From NCBI GenBank assembly GCA_026388445.1, contig JAPLJU010000262.1:1-7633 (forward strand): DNA of 7,633 nucleotides. Reading direction: 5' to 3'. Under the pieces are notes generated by a model, which was not told the origin of the DNA, ran no database searches, and saw only the letters and a program-made list of their open reading frames with translations. Source of the stretch: Deltaproteobacteria bacterium. GTDB taxonomy: Bacteria; Desulfobacterota; Syntrophia; Syntrophales; UBA2192. Shown here in pieces: positions 6,411 through 7,633 of the stretch. The position numbers were made by a program, and so were the translations under genes. Every line of letters begins with the position of its first letter. The stretch's first letter is position 1.

Positions 6411-6476
6411 AAAATTCGTTGACATCTTATGCAAAAGTTTCACAATGAAATGAATATTGCAAAAACATGTTGATAA

Positions 6477-6490
6477 CCCCTTTTCAGGGG
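6477..6490 (+). promoter_or_regulatory. Short hairpin overlapping the lipoprotein ribosome binding site
   Basis: CCCC (6477-6480) can pair with GGGG (6487-6490) across a 6-base loop; the GGGG belongs to the ribosome site AGGGGAG that precedes the GTG at 6499. Partial masking of translation initiation is conceivable, but four pairs are few. Confidence 0.2.
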
Positions 6491-6498
6491 AGACCATC

Positions 6499-7230
6499 GT
6501 GCGATACATCGTGCATGTTCTTGTTTGTCTTCTTGTCACGGGCTGCGCTACTGCCACTTTCAAGCCATGGAGTGGTGCGGAGGTCTACGAGGGCAAGGGA
6601 GGTGCTCTCCGCAATGTCGGAGGTATAGACGTATGGGAACACGGGGAGCCAGACCGCCCTTATAGGATTATCGGAATCATCGACTGTGGCGTGCCGATCA
6701 CAGGAGGAGTTTGGCTGGCCATCAGCCTATTGACCACGGATAGTCAGGTGATTTCTGCCGCAAAGGAGAAAGGGGCTGATGGTATTATATTGCAGCGCTC
6801 TGACTATACCAATATGGGACAGACGTCCTATGGAAAACCATTGGGTAGTGTCAGGCAGGTCGCTATCGCCATCAAGTATGTCACCAACGAACCCGAGAAA
6901 CAGGATGGGCAGTCATCATTTGCAGGTAACTGGGCAGGTACGTTTAAAGACTTGGTCAATCAGCAGTCAGGCTCGCTTTCCGTTACGGTCTCCAAGAACA
7001 ATGAAGTAATTGGAAGCATATACAATTCTACTAAAGGTGTATCGGGCTCAGTTTTTGGTACGATATCCAATACTGGAATCACAAGCATGACCTATACTTA
7101 TCCAGGAGTTGTGTATACCGCAACCGGCATAATGAGAATTGACGGCGCTGGCCACCTTGTCGGTAATTTTAATGCATACTCTGGGAATACATTGTTTGGT
7201 ACAGTAATTATTGATTTTATTAAACAGTAA
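6499..7230 (+). CDS. Orphan lipoprotein of unknown function (island cargo)
   Basis: I do not recognise this gene. From the GTG at 6499 (AGGGGAG six bases upstream) it encodes 243 residues. The signal peptide MRYIVHVLVCLLVTGC ends in a lipobox (VTGC, Cys16), so the mature protein is lipid-anchored. Residues about 45-127 form a compact alpha/beta region with PYRIIGIIDC and ISAAKEKGADGIIL, followed by VRQVAIAIKYV. This pattern recalls small lipoproteins in which a strand, helix and strand end in AKEKGADAII. After a polar linker, residues 140-243 are rich in Gly, Ser, Thr and beta strands (FAGNWAGTFKD, then several V-x-G-S/T repeats), like a lipocalin-type or similar beta sheet domain. Base composition is visibly more A+T-rich than in the mla genes, fitting its position in the island. 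A start at TTG 6457 would put 14 polar residues ahead of the signal peptide and is less likely. Confidence 0.8.
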   Translation: MRYIVHVLVCLLVTGCATATFKPWSGAEVYEGKGGALRNVGGIDVWEHGEPDRPYRIIGIIDCGVPITGGVWLAISLLTTDSQVISAAKEKGADGIILQRSDYTNMGQTSYGKPLGSVRQVAIAIKYVTNEPEKQDGQSSFAGNWAGTFKDLVNQQSGSLSVTVSKNNEVIGSIYNSTKGVSGSVFGTISNTGITSMTYTYPGVVYTATGIMRIDGAGHLVGNFNAYSGNTLFGTVIIDFIKQ

Positions 7231-7246
7231 TACACAAATTCTTGAT

Positions 7247-7474
7247 TTAACGATTCCAGTGAAGAGTTTTGCGAAAGAAATCCTTTCCCAAAATATCTTC
7301 TACCGAGCAGCCTTTATTCTCCTCCCTCTTAATCCACCTTCTTGCTGATTCTAATTTTATTCCTTTACGCTCTGCTATCAATCCAGCCAACCCCTTCCTC
7401 ATTTCTTTCTGATTCCATATCTTCTCGACCTCATCTTTATCCAAGAACATGAAGCCTTTTCTTGTTTTTGACAT
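7247..7474 (-). CDS. Small helix-turn-helix-like protein, 75 residues
   Basis: This is a small, charged, probably cytoplasmic protein with no family I can name. Residues 24-36 (EMRKGLAGLIAER) and 40-54 (KLESARRWIKREENK) look like two helices joined by a short turn, with Arg and Lys clustered on the second, which resembles a helix-turn-helix DNA-binding unit. A short C-terminal helix (SVEDILGKDFF) follows. The ATG is preceded by GGGAGG only three bases away, a strong but close ribosome site. Its end converges on the lipoprotein gene with 16 bases between, and no terminator is visible there. The region is markedly A+T-rich, consistent with acquired DNA. It could be a regulator or the DNA-binding partner of an element function; the coding call itself is moderate. 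Confidence 0.55.
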   Translation of the reverse strand: MSKTRKGFMFLDKDEVEKIWNQKEMRKGLAGLIAERKGIKLESARRWIKREENKGCSVEDILGKDFFRKTLHWNR

Positions 7475-7500
7475 TATCCTCCCATTCTTGATCCATTATT

Positions 7501-7633
7501 GAGGCTGAGCCGTACTTATGGGCTGTGGTACGCTACATAGAGCAAAATCCGGTGAAGTCAAAGCTCGTAGATAAGCCTGAAGACTATAAGTGGTCAAGTT
7601 GCAGGGCTAACATCAGTGGCAAAGGCGATATAT
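7501..7633 (+). pseudogene. REP-associated tyrosine transposase (IS200-like), 5'-truncated fragment
   Basis: The open frame from 7501 to the right edge reads EPYLWAVVRYIEQNP, then VDKPEDYKWSSCRA and SGKGD. This is the conserved C-terminal part of the Y1/RAYT transposase family (typically RYIE-NPV-AGLV-PEDY-WSS). The HUH motif and catalytic Tyr would lie upstream but are absent: an in-frame TGA stands at 7489-7491, and the sequence before 7501 shows no similarity. The gene has therefore lost its 5' part, and its 3' end is beyond the window. No palindromic IS end is visible. It marks the island as a place of repeated insertion and loss. Confidence 0.75.

Noticed and set aside
6457..6498. TTG at 6457 as start of the lipoprotein gene
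   Set aside because: It would place polar residues before the signal peptide and lacks a good ribosome site, whereas the GTG at 6499 has AGGGGAG at ideal distance.

Overview
This window looks like a chromosomal piece of a Gram-negative bacterium, probably a deltaproteobacterium (Desulfobacterota). The basis is a complete outer-membrane lipid-asymmetry (Mla) operon in the order mlaE-mlaF-mlaD-mlaC-mlaA, G+C-rich coding sequence, and the character of the MlaE and MlaD sequences. The taxonomic call is tentative because no marker gene is present.

Left part (1-1674, minus strand): two genes read leftwards. The upstream one (1674 to 575) encodes a SpoIID/LytB-type peptidoglycan lytic transglycosylase. 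Its frame is broken near 766-777, and a block usually found in the family appears to be missing there. Thirteen bases further on is the N-terminal 187 codons of an AmpG-like MFS permease that runs off the left edge. Together they suggest a muropeptide release and import module, now possibly defective. A sigma70-like promoter and a small inverted repeat lie upstream.

Middle part (1897-6097, plus strand): five tightly spaced genes form the Mla system. MlaA sits in the outer membrane, MlaC is the periplasmic shuttle, and the inner-membrane complex is MlaE (permease), MlaF (ATPase) and MlaD (MCE domain). No mlaB (STAS domain partner) is present in the operon. MlaF is about 140 residues longer than usual, and its extra C-terminal domain reads as a degenerate GGDEF (diguanylate-cyclase-like) fold. 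This is the most unusual protein-level signal in the window. A strong hairpin terminator at 6171-6205 closes the operon.

Right part (6213-7633): next to the terminator lies exactly the 3' 45 nt of a tRNA-Arg(ACG) gene, from the anticodon loop to CCA, on the minus strand. The 5' half is replaced by unrelated, A+T-richer sequence. This is the signature of an attachment site at the boundary of an integrated element lying to the right. Beyond it are three GGGATAA motifs spaced exactly 32 bp apart in alternating orientation, and a tandem 11-bp repeat. Both are plausible recombinase-arm or accessory-protein sites. The island then carries an orphan lipoprotein, a small helix-turn-helix-like protein on the opposite strand, and the C-terminal fragment of a REP-associated (IS200-like) transposase running off the right edge. 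No integrase gene is in the window.
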